Shown piece by piece: positions 54,579 through 64,000 of a DNA stretch of 64,000 nucleotides. The stretch is taken from assembly GCF_003943935.1 (NCBI RefSeq), contig NZ_RJOB01000007.1, positions 62,001 to 126,000 of the forward strand, written 5' to 3'. The notes under the pieces were generated by a model, which did not search any database, had not been told where the DNA came from, and worked only from the letters and a program-made list of their open reading frames with translations. The translations under genes and the position numbers were made by a program. Numbering within the stretch: the first letter of the stretch is position 1; each line of letters begins with the position of its first letter. The DNA is from Streptococcus mitis (GTDB taxonomy: Bacteria; Bacillota; Bacilli; Lactobacillales; Streptococcaceae).

Positions 54579-55235
54579 CTACTCAACAATCACTTTTGTC
54601 ATATCAAGAGCCATTGGTTGATAATATACATCAGGGTGCTTATTATCCCTAATAATCTCACCATATTCAACAAAACCAAACGATTTATAAAAATTAATCA
54701 CTTTATCTTCATTAACACTATCCAAATAAACCATTTTACCACCTAAAATACTCTGAGCTAATTGAATTTTTTCAACCACTAATTCCATAACTTGCTGACC
54801 AGTAATTTTATTAAAGTGTAAATTTCTACCAAATTGGGCAATCAAAAGTCCTGGTATATAATTTAAGTTTCTCGCGTTTTTCCCACTTAAAATAAAAGAT
54901 TTTTTGTTATCATTATCTAATTCTTGAACATTAACAATTTTTAATGTTAGTGTAAAAAAACCTAAAATCTCAAATCTATCTCCTGATATCTCTTGATCAA
55001 TAATAATAAAATTTCTCGATTTATGTGTCAGCTCTGTTGTAATTGCGTCATTTTTAAGATACTCTAACATATCCTCATTTTTACCAAACGACACTTGCTC
55101 AGAAACAATCTTAGAGAAGTTCTCACGGACTTTTTGACGTATTCTCCGTTCATTAGTATATTCAGGATTTCTAGTAATAACGGTTTGTCGTATAAATTTG
55201 ATGACATCCCCTAGTGGTAAGGCATATAATTTCAT
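54579..55235 (-). CDS. GNAT-like acetyltransferase, possible toxin
   Basis: A 218-aa protein. The C-terminal half looks like a GNAT fold: GLLIAQFGRNLHF (acetyl-CoA strand and loop region), then MVYLDSVNEDKVINFYKSFGFVEYG, the typical last helix-strand. The N-terminal 90 residues are basic and helical and not recognised. It starts 3 bases after a 53-aa gene, an antitoxin-toxin arrangement. GNAT toxins acetylate charged tRNAs; those usually pair with ribbon-helix-helix antitoxins and are shorter, so a toxin role is only a hypothesis. A housekeeping acetyltransferase is the alternative. Confidence 0.6.
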   Translation of the reverse strand: MKLYALPLGDVIKFIRQTVITRNPEYTNERRIRQKVRENFSKIVSEQVSFGKNEDMLEYLKNDAITTELTHKSRNFIIIDQEISGDRFEILGFFTLTLKIVNVQELDNDNKKSFILSGKNARNLNYIPGLLIAQFGRNLHFNKITGQQVMELVVEKIQLAQSILGGKMVYLDSVNEDKVINFYKSFGFVEYGEIIRDNKHPDVYYQPMALDMTKVIVE

Positions 55236-55238
55236 ACT

Positions 55239-55400
55239 TTATCTTACCAGCTTCTCTAGACCTAGTAAGGAAGGTTGTTCTTGTTTATCTGTATTCTTTT
55301 TGATAATATCAAGCAACAAATCAGTTGATTTAGAGGCTTGAATTTTTTCAAAATCTTCTTTTGTGAGTGTGATATCACGAGTAATACTGAATGTAGCCAC
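55239..55400 (-). CDS. Small protein upstream of the acetyltransferase, possible antitoxin
   Basis: A 53-aa protein read from a GTG at 55400 (ATFSITRDITLTKEDFEKI...), with AAAGGAAG 8 bases before it. An upstream ATG at 55433 would lie at the -10 and is excluded. The start ITRDITLTKEDFEKI resembles the strand-then-helix beginning of small DNA-binding antitoxins. It is followed at once by the acetyltransferase gene, and an imperfect dyad overlaps its promoter, fitting autoregulation. Confidence 0.6.
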   Translation of the reverse strand: MATFSITRDITLTKEDFEKIQASKSTDLLLDIIKKNTDKQEQPSLLGLEKLVR

Positions 55401-55431
55401 GAGTATACTTCCTTTCTCTTCTAATAAGTCC

Positions 55432-55477
55432 ATTATAACGTGTTTTTCCCATTTTTACAAGGATATCCGATATTCCT
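55432..55477 (-). promoter_or_regulatory. Promoter with overlapping dyad (possible autoregulated pair)
   Basis: Minus strand: -35 TTGTAA (55455-55460), 17-base spacer, -10 TATAAT (55432-55437). The dyad AGGAATATC/GGATATCCT (55460-55477) touches the -35. This is where a toxin-antitoxin complex would bind. Confidence 0.7.
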
Positions 55478-55523
55478 CATTACTAAAAACCATCTACTTC
55501 CGTTGCCTTGGAACTTCTTATCT

Positions 55524-55757
55524 TTATTTTGCTTGAATGATTTTAACCACATCGCCTACACTTTGGAGTTGATCAATTTCCTCGTCACTGATTTCGATAT
55601 TAAATTCATCTTCCAGTGTCAAGATAAACTCCATCAAGTCGACTGAGTCAGCATCCAAATCGTCTTTCAGACTCAAGGATTCTGTCACAACAAAGTCTTC
55701 TCCCTGTCGCTCTTGGATAATAGTCACAATACGGTCAAAAATTTCTTTTTCTGTCAT
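55524..55757 (-). CDS. acpP: Acyl carrier protein
   Basis: Acidic 77-aa carrier. The phosphopantetheine attachment serine is in DLDADSVDLMEFILTLE (Ser38). It is a second ACP distinct from the one in the fab cluster of streptococci and lies right after plsX, suggesting a role in phospholipid acyl transfer or fatty-acid handling. The start ATG is 5 bases after the plsX stop. Confidence 0.93.
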   Translation of the reverse strand: MTEKEIFDRIVTIIQERQGEDFVVTESLSLKDDLDADSVDLMEFILTLEDEFNIEISDEEIDQLQSVGDVVKIIQAK

Positions 55758-55762
55758 CTCTT

Positions 55763-56755
55763 TTATTCTCCTGAAAATTCACGCGCAGTCTGGGCAACTA
55801 CGTCTGTTTCTAGCATGGTACGAATCTGGCGGATTGTACTATAAACAGCCTTGGCATCGCTTGAACCATGAGTCTTGACAACCGGTGCCTTGACACCAAA
55901 CAAGACCGCTCCACCAACATCTGAATAGTTGAGCTGTTTTTTCAAACCTCTGAGGCTATCCTTGAGAAGGAGGGCGCCTAATTTCGCTCGAAGACCACCA
56001 CCTGTAATAGCTGTCTTGAGCAAACCCATAATTCCCATGGCTGTCCCTTCAATGGATTTGAGCACAGCGTTTCCCGTGAAACCATCTGCCACAACAACAT
56101 CCGCAACGCCATTCATCAAATCACGCGCTTCCACATTTCCGATAAAGTTTAAACTTTCATCAGCTGCTAGTAATTCATAAGTCTCCTTACGAAGTGGGTC
56201 ACCCTTACTACTTTCTGTTCCATTGTTAAGCAAGCCAACACGTGGTTGCGCAATACCGCGGACATTTTTAGCATAAAAGGAACCTAGAACCGCGTATTGA
56301 TGGAGGTGCTGGGCTGTATTTTCCGCATTGGCACCGAGGTCCAGCATATCAAACCCCTTCCCATCTACAGTCGGCAAGGTTGACATAAGCCCAGGACGGT
56401 CGATATTCTTGATACGACCCACGATGAAGAATCCAGCAGCCAACAAAGCACCTGTATTCCCAGCCGAGAGGACAGCGTCTGCTTCACCCTCTTTGACAGC
56501 CTTGGCCGCCAAGACCATACTGGCATTTTTCTTCTTCCGAATAGCTCTCGTAGGTTCATCGTCTGAATCAATCTTTTCATCCGTATGGATAATGCTGACG
56601 CGCTCTGTCGCTGTCAGATATTGCTTGATTTTGCTTTCATCTCCGTAGAGTTGAACCTCAATATCTGAAAAGTCAGCCAGGGCTTGATTGACACCCTCAA
56701 CGATGGCCTGAGGTGCATAATCGCCCCCCATAGCATCTACTGCGATTTTTTTCAT
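55763..56755 (-). CDS. plsX: Phosphate acyltransferase PlsX
   Basis: Makes acyl-phosphate from acyl-ACP for phosphatidic acid synthesis; 330 aa. The N-terminal [18 protein letters not shown] is the family hallmark, with [13 protein letters not shown] and [13 protein letters not shown] also conserved. The start overlaps the recO stop by 4 bases. Usual order with acpP. Confidence 0.95.
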   Translation of the reverse strand: MKKIAVDAMGGDYAPQAIVEGVNQALADFSDIEVQLYGDESKIKQYLTATERVSIIHTDEKIDSDDEPTRAIRKKKNASMVLAAKAVKEGEADAVLSAGNTGALLAAGFFIVGRIKNIDRPGLMSTLPTVDGKGFDMLDLGANAENTAQHLHQYAVLGSFYAKNVRGIAQPRVGLLNNGTESSKGDPLRKETYELLAADESLNFIGNVEARDLMNGVADVVVADGFTGNAVLKSIEGTAMGIMGLLKTAITGGGLRAKLGALLLKDSLRGLKKQLNYSDVGGAVLFGVKAPVVKTHGSSDAKAVYSTIRQIRTMLETDVVAQTAREFSGE

Positions 56756-57522
56756 TTGTTTTCCTCTTTTAGTAATTGACCCCAGTCTGCTAGGGAATCA
56801 ATAAATTTCTTTGATTTTAGGTGAATTCCCACGTACTCTTCGTAGAGTTGATCCATAAATTGACGTAGCTCTTGCTTGATTTCAGGCTTGAGCGAAATGG
56901 TCTCCAAGGTCTCAAAATCAATGGCTTGAAATTGATTAAGCAGATAAGGGATGTTGGGATTGAGATGGCAACGTCTCTCATCCTCATGATAATGCTCTGG
57001 GCAAAGACAGGCTCCATATTTGAAAGAAAAGTCAAAAGCCTGACCAACCCGATGACAAAAGACACACTCATTAAAATTGAGACTAATTCCAAACCGAGTC
57101 AAGATTTGAATTTCAAAGATATTGGTCAAAACCTGATAATCCAAGCCCGCTTCCATCAACTCCAAAGTCTTTTGCAAAAAAGCAAATAAGGGAGCATCCT
57201 GCTGATTATCCTGCAAACTAGCATCTGCAAGAGCTGCCACATAGGTCGCATAGGCCATGACAAAGAGATCACTATTAATCTTGGGAAAGGTCATGACCTC
57301 GTGATAGTCCTCTATGTAGCTGAGCCCGTCATCATTGATTCGCAAGAGAAATCGTGCCAGCACCAAGGGTTGAATAACAGGAGCCAGTTTGGACTGACCA
57401 GCGTGTTTGACAAAAAACATGCGCTTGCCAGCCTGCTCTGTAAAAATCTTGACTAGCTTATCATCCTCACGAAAGTTACGATTGTAGAGCACCAATCCTT
57501 GACTCGTGATAGACTGAATCAT
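56752..57522 (-). CDS. recO: Recombination mediator RecO
   Basis: DNA repair protein of 256 aa that loads RecA on SSB-coated single strands and anneals complementary strands. N-terminal OB fold ([25 protein letters not shown]), helical C-terminal part with a zinc-finger-like cysteine set ([12 protein letters not shown] and CLCPEH). The start overlaps the araT stop by 4 bases. Confidence 0.94.
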   Translation of the reverse strand: MIQSITSQGLVLYNRNFREDDKLVKIFTEQAGKRMFFVKHAGQSKLAPVIQPLVLARFLLRINDDGLSYIEDYHEVMTFPKINSDLFVMAYATYVAALADASLQDNQQDAPLFAFLQKTLELMEAGLDYQVLTNIFEIQILTRFGISLNFNECVFCHRVGQAFDFSFKYGACLCPEHYHEDERRCHLNPNIPYLLNQFQAIDFETLETISLKPEIKQELRQFMDQLYEEYVGIHLKSKKFIDSLADWGQLLKEENK

Positions 57523-58688
57523 GCTTCTCTCATGTACTCCTCCAGTCGTTTCATGGCTTCTTTGATCGTATCCATGCTGGCTGCATAAGACAGGCGAACA
57601 TAGCCTTCCCCGTAACGTCCAAAGGCAGCACCTGGGATAAAGGCAACGGCCTTCTTCTGAGCAAAATCCTTCAGAAAAGCAAAGGAATCTTGATTGTAAT
57701 CAGCTGGAATCTTAGCAAAGATATAGAAGGCACCGTCTGGTTTGATAATCTCAAAACCAAGAGCAGTCATCTTTTCGATGATATAATCTCGACGCTGGAT
57801 GTATTCCTTCTTCATAGGCCCCGCATCGTTTTTACCAGCCGTCAAGGCTTCCACTGCAGCATGTTGCGCCATGGTATTTGCGGCAGTGACCAAGTACTGG
57901 TGACTCTTGATCAACTGGGCTGTGAAGTCTGCAGGAGCGAAAATCAGACCCAAACGCCAACCTGTCATAGCATGCGATTTAGATAAACCATTGATAATAA
58001 TAGCCTGGTCTCTCAGCATAGTCCCCAGAGACACATGGGCTTCCCCTGTATAGGTCAATTCTGAGTAAACCTCATCACAGACAACAAAAATCTCATACTT
58101 GCGTAAAACAGCTGCCAAGGCTTCCAACTGCTCCCGACTATAGGTAATTCCTGTCGGATTGGCTGGATAGTTGAGAATAACCGCCTTGAGCTTGTCCCCC
58201 TGCTCCAAAATGGCCTTTTCCAACATCTCAGGAGTCAAGACAAAACCATTTTCAGTCGTATCAATCTCAACAATCTCTGCCCCAACTAGATTGACAATCG
58301 GTTCATAGCCTGGATAGGCAGGAGCTGGCAAGAGCACCTTGTCTCCCTCTTCCAAAATAGCCGTCAAAGTCGCAGATAAAGCCTCTGTCGCCCCAATTGT
58401 AACCAAGATTTCATTTTCAGGAGCATAGTCCAGTTGGTACTTTTCCTTAACAAAGTCACTGGCTGCCTGACGTAGAGTCAGCAGACCACTCATCCCTGTA
58501 TAGTAGGATTGGTTCTGGTCAATCGCTCGCTTGGCCGCCTCCTTGACATGATCTGGCGTTGTAAAATCAGGTTCTCCCAAGGTCAAACGCAAGACCCCAG
58601 GAATCTCCGAAATAGCCTGGTCAAACTGACGAATCAACGAAACTTGAATCTTATCTAACTGTTTATTAAAGCGCTTAGTTAAGTCCAT
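57519..58688 (-). CDS. araT: PLP-dependent aromatic aminotransferase (AraT-like)
   Basis: Class I/II fold-type I aminotransferase of 389 aa. The PLP lysine is in [36 protein letters not shown] and [10 protein letters not shown] are the other cofactor contacts. Lactic streptococci use AraT to transaminate aromatic amino acids and leucine or methionine; exact specificity cannot be read from sequence. It precedes recO in a compact operon. Confidence 0.9.
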   Translation of the reverse strand: MDLTKRFNKQLDKIQVSLIRQFDQAISEIPGVLRLTLGEPDFTTPDHVKEAAKRAIDQNQSYYTGMSGLLTLRQAASDFVKEKYQLDYAPENEILVTIGATEALSATLTAILEEGDKVLLPAPAYPGYEPIVNLVGAEIVEIDTTENGFVLTPEMLEKAILEQGDKLKAVILNYPANPTGITYSREQLEALAAVLRKYEIFVVCDEVYSELTYTGEAHVSLGTMLRDQAIIINGLSKSHAMTGWRLGLIFAPADFTAQLIKSHQYLVTAANTMAQHAAVEALTAGKNDAGPMKKEYIQRRDYIIEKMTALGFEIIKPDGAFYIFAKIPADYNQDSFAFLKDFAQKKAVAFIPGAAFGRYGEGYVRLSYAASMDTIKEAMKRLEEYMREA

Positions 58689-58836
58689 AGATACCTCCTA
58701 CTTTCAAAACGTATCTCTATTATACTACAAAAGCCCCCCGTCCGCAAAAATACATTAGAGAATAGCTTTCCACTTTCTATTTTACTTTTCCTCTTTACAG
58801 GTCTATAATGGTAACAGATTCTATTTGGAGGTTTGT

Positions 58837-59847
58837 ATGTCATTTCTATCAAAAAATGGAGCAGGTATCTTGGCCTGCCTTCTCATTTCTATCGTATCTT
58901 GGTACTTAGGAGGATTCTTCCCTGTCATTGGCGCGCCCGTTTTTGCCATTTTCATGGGAATGCTCCTACATCCCTTTCTCTCGTCTTATAAACAACTGGA
59001 TGCGGGATTGACCTTTAGTTCCAAGAAATTGCTCCAGTATGCCGTTGTCTTGCTTGGTTTTGGTCTCAATATCTCGCAGGTCTTCGCAGTTGGCCAATCT
59101 TCACTCCCTGTCATCCTGTCCACTATCTCAATAGCTCTGATTATTGCCTACTTCTTCCAGCGCTTCTTTGCACTGGATACAAAACTGGCTACCTTGGTTG
59201 GAGTAGGTTCTTCTATCTGTGGTGGCTCTGCCATTGCAGCGACAGCGCCTGTTATCCATGCTAAGGAAAAGGAAGTAGCCCAAGCTATCTCTGTTATCTT
59301 TTTCTTCAATGTCTTGGCTGCACTCATCTTTCCAACCCTCGGCACCTGGCTTCATCTATCCAATGAAGGCTTCGCCCTCTTTGCAGGGACTGCGGTCAAC
59401 GACACTTCCTCTGTAACGGCTGCCGCCAGCGCTTGGGACAGTCTTTACCAAAGCAATACCCTCGAGTCTGCAACCATTGTTAAACTCACACGTACTTTGG
59501 CCATTATCCCTATCACGCTCTTTCTATCCTACTGGCAAAGTCGCCAACAAGAAAACAAGCAAAGCCTACAACTGAAAAAAGTCTTCCCACTTTTTATCCT
59601 TTACTTTATCCTTGCCTCTCTCCTCACTACACTACTCACCTCTCTAGGTGTATCCAGTAGTTTCTTTACCCCTCTCAAAGAACTCTCTAAATTCCTTATT
59701 GTCATGGCCATGAGTGCTATCGGCCTCAAAACCAATCTGGTCGCTATGGTCAAATCCAGCGGAAAATCCATTGTTCTCGGAGCCATCTGCTGGATTGCCA
59801 TCATCCTCACTAGTCTTGGTATGCAGACCCTTATCGGCATTTTCTAA
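58837..59847 (+). CDS. YeiH/UPF0324-family membrane protein
   Basis: Polytopic membrane protein of 336 aa with about ten hydrophobic helices. It has the family motifs [34 protein letters not shown] and [15 protein letters not shown]. Members of this family (PSE/UPF0324) are of unknown transport function; sulfonate or sulfate-related export has been suggested for some. The ATG at 58837 has GGAGG 6 bases upstream. Divergent from araT. Confidence 0.85.
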   Translation: MSFLSKNGAGILACLLISIVSWYLGGFFPVIGAPVFAIFMGMLLHPFLSSYKQLDAGLTFSSKKLLQYAVVLLGFGLNISQVFAVGQSSLPVILSTISIALIIAYFFQRFFALDTKLATLVGVGSSICGGSAIAATAPVIHAKEKEVAQAISVIFFFNVLAALIFPTLGTWLHLSNEGFALFAGTAVNDTSSVTAAASAWDSLYQSNTLESATIVKLTRTLAIIPITLFLSYWQSRQQENKQSLQLKKVFPLFILYFILASLLTTLLTSLGVSSSFFTPLKELSKFLIVMAMSAIGLKTNLVAMVKSSGKSIVLGAICWIAIILTSLGMQTLIGIF

Positions 59848-60034
59848 TACTCTTCGAAAATCTCTTCAAACCACGTCAACGTCGCCTTGCCGTATATATG
59901 TGACTGACTTCGTCAGTCTTATCTACAACCTCAAAACAGTGTTTTGAGCTGACTTCTTCAGTTCTATCTGCAACCTCAAAACTATGTTTTGAGCAGCCTG
60001 CGGCTAGTTTCCTCTTTGATTTTCATTGAGTATA
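59846..60034 (+). repeat. BOX element with two boxB units
   Basis: The longest BOX here, on the plus strand. A boxA starts CTCTTCGAAAATCTCTTCAA, two boxB-like units each contain GACTTCGTCAGT- or GACTTCTTCAGT-type sequence with AACCTCAAAAC, and boxC ends in TTTGATTTTCATTGAGTATA. It begins right after the YeiH stop. Confidence 0.92.
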
Positions 60035-60040
60035 AACACA

Positions 60041-60066
60041 AAAGGTAGCCCACCAGCTACCTTTTT
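60041..60066. terminator. Bidirectional terminator
   Basis: AAAGGTAGC and GCTACCTTT pair perfectly over a 6-base loop, with T-runs on both strands. It serves the YeiH gene on the plus strand and the CoA-binding gene on the minus strand. Confidence 0.9.
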
Positions 60067-60067
60067 C

Positions 60068-60505
60068 TTATGCTTTCTTAATCAAGCGAGTATGTTCTCT
60101 CTTGATACAGCGATTCATTACGATGTCATCACATCCACCAGCACGCAAAATCGCTTCCGCTTCTAGATTTTCAAGTCCTAGCTGCGCCCAAAAAATCTTA
60201 GCATCAGCCTTGAGAAAATCACGCGCCACATCAGGCAAAAACTCGCTGCGACGATAAACATTGACAATATCTACAGGAAAAGGAATCTCTGCTAGACTAG
60301 CATAAGCCTTTTCACCCAAGATTTCGCCACCTGCCGCCTTGGGATTGACTGGGATAATTTTATAACCTCGAGCCTGCATTTCCTTGGTCACTCGATTGCT
60401 AGTTGTTTCCTCACGGTCTGACAAGCCCACCACAGCAAGGGTTTTACTCGTTGCTAGATACTGACGAATCACGCCATCACTTGGATTGATAAATTCTTGA
60501 CTCAT
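60068..60505 (-). CDS. CoA-binding (YccU-like) protein
   Basis: A 145-aa single-domain Rossmann protein of the CoA-binding family: TLAVVGLSDREETTSNRVTKEM holds the nucleotide loop, and VNPKAAGGEILGEKAYASL and WAQLGLENLEAEAIL are also typical. Related proteins bind CoA, and some act in persulfide or protein-CoA chemistry, but no function is settled. It is about 80 bases after polA and could share its transcript. Confidence 0.85.
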   Translation of the reverse strand: MSQEFINPSDGVIRQYLATSKTLAVVGLSDREETTSNRVTKEMQARGYKIIPVNPKAAGGEILGEKAYASLAEIPFPVDIVNVYRRSEFLPDVARDFLKADAKIFWAQLGLENLEAEAILRAGGCDDIVMNRCIKREHTRLIKKA

Positions 60506-60564
60506 AGAAATCCTCCCTTTTCATCAGTATAGCACAATTTGAAAAGGCTTGCATAATTCTACTA

Positions 60565-60590
60565 CAAAAAAGGAGGACTAGCCCCCTTTT
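60565..60590 (-). terminator. Terminator of polA
   Basis: On the minus strand AAAGGGGGC and GTCCTCCTTT form a short stem over a few bases, followed by a T-run. It directly abuts the polA stop codon. Confidence 0.7.
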
Positions 60591-63223
60591 TATTTAGCCT
60601 CGTACCAGGTTGCCCCTTCATTCTCATCCGCGATGAGGGGAACACTGAGTTGAATAGCTTCTTCCATGGTTTGTTTCACCAATTTTTTCATCTCTGCCAA
60701 TTCAGACTTAGGAACTTCAAGGACGATTTCATCGTGCACTTGTAACAGCATCTTAGTCTGATAACCACCTGCAACCAAGGCTTTGTCCAGCTGGATCATG
60801 GCAATCTTGAGAATATCCGCCGCCGAACCCTGGATAGGGGAGTTGATGGCAGTTCTCTCTGCAAAACCACGAATGTTGAAGTTGCGCGAATTGATATCTG
60901 GCAACTCACGGCGACGCTTAAAGAGGGTCTCTACATAGCCCTTATCACGCGCCTCACGCACCACTTCATCCATGTAGTTTTTAATACCTGGGAAGCGTTC
61001 AAAGTAGGTATCAATGTAGGCTTTGGCTTCCTTACGGCTAATTCCCAAATTATTAGACAAACCAAAGTCTGAAATCCCGTAAACCACTCCAAAGTTAACC
61101 GCCTTAGCATTGCGACGGTCGTTTGCAGTCACATCCTCAGGACGCTCAATGCCAAAGACCCGCATGGCTGTCGAAGTATGGATATCTGCCCCCTCTTGGA
61201 AAGCCTTAATCAAGTGCTCGTCTTTAGAAATATGTGCCAAAACACGCAATTCAATCTGTGAATAGTCGGAGCTGAGAAGGACACTATCCTCCCACTCAGG
61301 CACAAAAGCCTTACGAATGAGACGGCCCTGCTCCAAACGCACAGGAATATTTTGCAAGTTTGGATCCACACTAGACAGACGCCCAGTCTGGGTCAAATCC
61401 TGCACATAGCGCGTGTGAATCTTGCCATCAGCCAAAATCCAGTCCTGCAATCCAATTACATAAGTGGATTGAATCTTAGTAATCTGACGGTAGTCTAGGA
61501 TTTTCTTAACAATCGGAGCAATAGGAGCCAGGCGTTCCAAGACATCCACCGCAGTCGAATAACCTGTCTTGGTTTTTTTAGTGTATTCTAGAGGAAGTCC
61601 CAATTTTTCAAAAAGAAGTACGCCCAACTGCTTAGGCGAGTTGATATTAAACTCCTCACCAGCCAGTTCGTAAATCTCCTGAGTCAGTTTTTCAATGACA
61701 AGCTCATTTTCAGCCTGCATCTCAAGCAAGGTCTCTTTCTTGACCCTAATCCCAGCAATTTCCATCTTGGCAAGGACAAAGGCTAGAGGTTGCTCTATAT
61801 CATAAAGAAGCTCTAATTGCCCATTTTCACTGAGTTTTTCAAGTAAAACAGGCTCTGTTTCGACCAAAACAGTAAGCTTACGAGCTAAGTGTTCCAAGAA
61901 TTTCTCGCGTTCAGGAATGGCCTTCTTGACTCCCTTACCATAGAAGGTCTCATCATCAACTAAATAAGTCTGACCATAAAGACTAGCAATAGTCGCAATT
62001 TCATTGTCCTCTACAGTCGAAAGGAGGTATTTAGCCAAACGACTATCAAAAGCAGGTGCCTGCAAATCCACACCAAAACGATTCAAGAGAACTTTAGCTT
62101 TCTTGAAGTCATACACTCTCAGAGGTGTTTTTTCTAAGAAGTCCTTAAAAATCGGGTCTTGCAAAAGATCAAGCTTGTCTGTGGCATAGAGCTTATCCCC
62201 ACAAGACCAAGCAAAACCAACCAAATCATCTGTATGGTAATTCTCACCAAAAAGCTCAAAATGGAAGATAGATTCTTCACTCAGCATATCTTGACTGACT
62301 TGGTCAACGATAGTAAAGTCCAAACTCTCAGCCACATCAGCTGACGATACATTTAAAGCCTGCTTAAGCTGTTTGAAGCCCATCTCATCATAGAATTTCC
62401 CAAGATTTTCCACATCTGGACCACTATAAACCACATCCTCTAAACCAATCTCAATCGGTGCCTTGGTATCAATGGTCGCCAGTGTTTTAGACAAAAAGGC
62501 CTGTTCCTTATCATTAATGAGATTTTCCTTCATCTTAGAAGCCTTCATCCCATCGATATTTTCATAAATCCCTTCAAGCGAACCATGCTCCAGCAAGAGC
62601 TTGATACCCGTCTTTTCACCGATTTTGGTCACCCCAGGGATATTATCCGACTTATCACCCATGAGCGCCTTGAGATCGATAAACTGAGTCGGTGTGAGAC
62701 CCATCTTTTCCATAAGATAGTCTGGCGTAAAGGCCTCAAACTCAGCCACACCTTTCTTGGAAATCTCAACCACTGTATGCTCATCCGTCAGCTGAATCAA
62801 GTCCTTGTCCCCACTGACAATGGTAATATCAAAACCAGCCTGCTCAGCTAGTTTATCCAGTGTCCCGATGATATCATCCGCCTCATACTGAGCCAACTCA
62901 TAGTGGCGAATCCCCATATGATCCAGCAACTCACGAATGAAAGGAAATTGCTCACGAAACTCATCAGGAGTCTTAGCACGACCACCCTTATAGTCCGCAT
63001 ACATCTCTGTACGGAAGGTCGTCTTTCCCGCATCAAAAGCCACCAAAATATGACTCGGCTCAATCCTCTCCAACAAATGGCTCAACATCAACTGAAAACC
63101 ATAAATCGCATTGGTATGCAAACCAGCCGCATTCTTAAAACGGTCCAACTGCTGATAGAGCGCAAAAAACGCCCGAAAAGCAACAGAAGACCCATCAATC
63201 AATAATAATTTTTTCTTATCCAT
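60590..63223 (-). CDS. polA: DNA polymerase I
   Basis: DNA repair and Okazaki-fragment polymerase of 877 aa. The N-terminal 5'-3' exonuclease (about 1-290) has KKLLLIDGSSVAFRAFFAL and SGDKDLIQL. The middle 3'-5' exonuclease-like domain lacks the usual acidic residues, as in other Gram-positive PolA. The C-terminal polymerase has SSDYSQIELRVLAHIS, RRNAKAVNFGVVYGIS (O-helix) and LLQVHDEIVLEVP. The start at 63223 (MDKKKLLLI) gives the pneumococcal length; a frame from 63259 is longer by 12 residues. Confidence 0.96.
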   Translation of the reverse strand: MDKKKLLLIDGSSVAFRAFFALYQQLDRFKNAAGLHTNAIYGFQLMLSHLLERIEPSHILVAFDAGKTTFRTEMYADYKGGRAKTPDEFREQFPFIRELLDHMGIRHYELAQYEADDIIGTLDKLAEQAGFDITIVSGDKDLIQLTDEHTVVEISKKGVAEFEAFTPDYLMEKMGLTPTQFIDLKALMGDKSDNIPGVTKIGEKTGIKLLLEHGSLEGIYENIDGMKASKMKENLINDKEQAFLSKTLATIDTKAPIEIGLEDVVYSGPDVENLGKFYDEMGFKQLKQALNVSSADVAESLDFTIVDQVSQDMLSEESIFHFELFGENYHTDDLVGFAWSCGDKLYATDKLDLLQDPIFKDFLEKTPLRVYDFKKAKVLLNRFGVDLQAPAFDSRLAKYLLSTVEDNEIATIASLYGQTYLVDDETFYGKGVKKAIPEREKFLEHLARKLTVLVETEPVLLEKLSENGQLELLYDIEQPLAFVLAKMEIAGIRVKKETLLEMQAENELVIEKLTQEIYELAGEEFNINSPKQLGVLLFEKLGLPLEYTKKTKTGYSTAVDVLERLAPIAPIVKKILDYRQITKIQSTYVIGLQDWILADGKIHTRYVQDLTQTGRLSSVDPNLQNIPVRLEQGRLIRKAFVPEWEDSVLLSSDYSQIELRVLAHISKDEHLIKAFQEGADIHTSTAMRVFGIERPEDVTANDRRNAKAVNFGVVYGISDFGLSNNLGISRKEAKAYIDTYFERFPGIKNYMDEVVREARDKGYVETLFKRRRELPDINSRNFNIRGFAERTAINSPIQGSAADILKIAMIQLDKALVAGGYQTKMLLQVHDEIVLEVPKSELAEMKKLVKQTMEEAIQLSVPLIADENEGATWYEAK

Positions 63224-63321
63224 ACACCCATTATAAAGGAAAGCACCAAAAAATACCATTGGGAAGAGCTAGAGCAAGTATTTTTCATCTCTTTTCCGAA
63301 TAAATAGATAGAGCCAGAGAA

Positions 63322-63355
63322 TCTAGTAAACCTAGATTTAAAAATGTGCTATAAT
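63322..63355 (+). promoter_or_regulatory. Promoter with small dyad before the nuclease gene
   Basis: TATAAT at 63350-63355 lies 15 bases before the start of the Rpn-like gene. A perfect small dyad, TCTAG/CTAGA, is at 63322-63336. No clear -35 is seen at normal spacing, so the dyad may be an operator or part of a different promoter. Confidence 0.5.
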
Positions 63356-63370
63356 GAAAGGAGAGAAAGT

Positions 63371-64000
63371 ATGACATTACGTCATCCGGGTATCAGCCCA
63401 ACTAATGACTTGGTTGCTAAGAAAATCTTTAGCAATCCAGAAATCACTTGTCAATTTATTCGCGATATGCTGGACTTAGCAGCAAAAAATGTAACCATTT
63501 TGGAGGGAAGTAATATTCACGTCTTGCCTTCCATGCCTTATTCAGCCCAAGATTTCTATACCAGTATAGACGTCTTGGCGGAGTTGGACAATGGAACGCA
63601 AGTAATTATTGAGATTCAGGTGCATCATCAGAATTTTTTTATCAATCGCCTGTGGGCTTACTTGTGCAGTCAGGTTAATCAAAATCTTGAAAAAATTCGT
63701 CAGCGAGAAGGTGATACACACCAGAGCTACAAACACATCGCACCAGTATATGCTATCGCAATTGTCGATAGTAATTATTTCTCAGATGACCTGGCTTTTC
63801 ATAGTTTTAGCATGCGAGAGGATACAACAGGTGAGGTCTTAACCATCACAAACAATGGACAAGAAAACTATCTGGTCAAGATGGCATTCTTGGAACTAAA
63901 AAAATACAGAGAAACCAGCAAAGACGAGGTTCGCAAACCGTGGTTGGAGTTTTTTGGGAACAAGCCCTTTACCCAGCAACCCGAGCGAGCCATCAGTCAA
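63371..64000 (+). CDS. Rpn-type PD-(D/E)XK nuclease/transposase-like protein (partial)
   Basis: The frame opens at ATG 63371 with GGAGAG upstream and stays open to the window edge (210 codons). It reads MTLRHPGISPTNDLVAKKIF; then YTSIDVLAELDNGTQVIIEIQVHH carries the Asp and Glu-x-Gln of a PD-(D/E)XK nuclease. This fits the Rpn/PD-(D/E)XK transposase-like family (recombination-promoting nucleases). Such genes are common, multi-copy and often decay; a complete C-terminus cannot be judged here. No terminal repeats are visible. Confidence 0.8.
   Translation, partial: MTLRHPGISPTNDLVAKKIFSNPEITCQFIRDMLDLAAKNVTILEGSNIHVLPSMPYSAQDFYTSIDVLAELDNGTQVIIEIQVHHQNFFINRLWAYLCSQVNQNLEKIRQREGDTHQSYKHIAPVYAIAIVDSNYFSDDLAFHSFSMREDTTGEVLTITNNGQENYLVKMAFLELKKYRETSKDEVRKPWLEFFGNKPFTQQPERAISQ

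Noticed and set aside
54444..54746. A 100-aa plus-strand frame opposite the acetyltransferase end
   Set aside because: Overlaps the promoter of the lysin and the acetyltransferase gene on the other strand; composition is not protein-like.

Overview
The window looks like a chromosomal segment of a mitis-group streptococcus very close to Streptococcus pneumoniae (S. mitis, S. pseudopneumoniae or an atypical pneumococcus). The reasons are pneumococcal-type BOX elements, several choline-binding proteins, an SSURE-repeat LPXTG protein (PavB), StrH, BgaC, ComA and ComB, and a gene order that matches, as I remember it, the polA-to-pavB part of the pneumococcal chromosome read backwards. Species cannot be fixed from this alone.

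Layout. 1-5134: response regulator with the first codons of its kinase, PavB, a glycosyltransferase. 5444-8300: a CabP/TrkH-type potassium uptake pair and a nucleoside phosphorylase. 8426-11351: a sulfur-stress locus (rhodanese, CoA-disulfide reductase with rhodanese domain, rhodanese) with a perfect CstR-type operator and a divergent CstR-like repressor. 11501-13743: two-domain VOC protein and a CAP-domain choline-binding protein. 13882-26265: host-glycan use, namely galM, agaS, a mannose-family PTS, bgaC, its GntR regulator and strH. 26322-43566: the purine genes purB, K, E, D, H, N, M, F, L and C on one strand, interrupted between purD and purH by an AT-rich AIPR-family (abortive infection) gene flanked by a duplicated purH 3' end. 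43736-54408: secretion, signalling and bacteriocin region. 54579-60505: a possible toxin-antitoxin pair, acpP, plsX, recO, araT, a YeiH-type membrane protein and a CoA-binding protein. 60590-64000: polA and a partial Rpn-type nuclease gene.

The most interesting part is 43.7-54.4 kb, all on the minus strand. In transcription order it holds a choline-binding NlpC/P60 hydrolase, a second choline-binding protein, an unannotated double-glycine peptide gene (51952-52098), an HPK10-type histidine kinase, a LytTR response regulator, two tiny leaderless peptide genes each behind a ComX/SigX cin-box-like octamer at identical spacing, two double-glycine bacteriocin-like peptides interleaved with small membrane proteins, a decayed second copy of that cassette, and then comA and comB, whose products form the double-glycine peptide exporter. 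Together this looks like a self-contained peptide-signalling and bacteriocin or fratricide locus next to the competence exporter. It is distinct from the canonical comCDE and blp loci, which lie elsewhere in this group. Whether it is truly undescribed cannot be settled without database searches.
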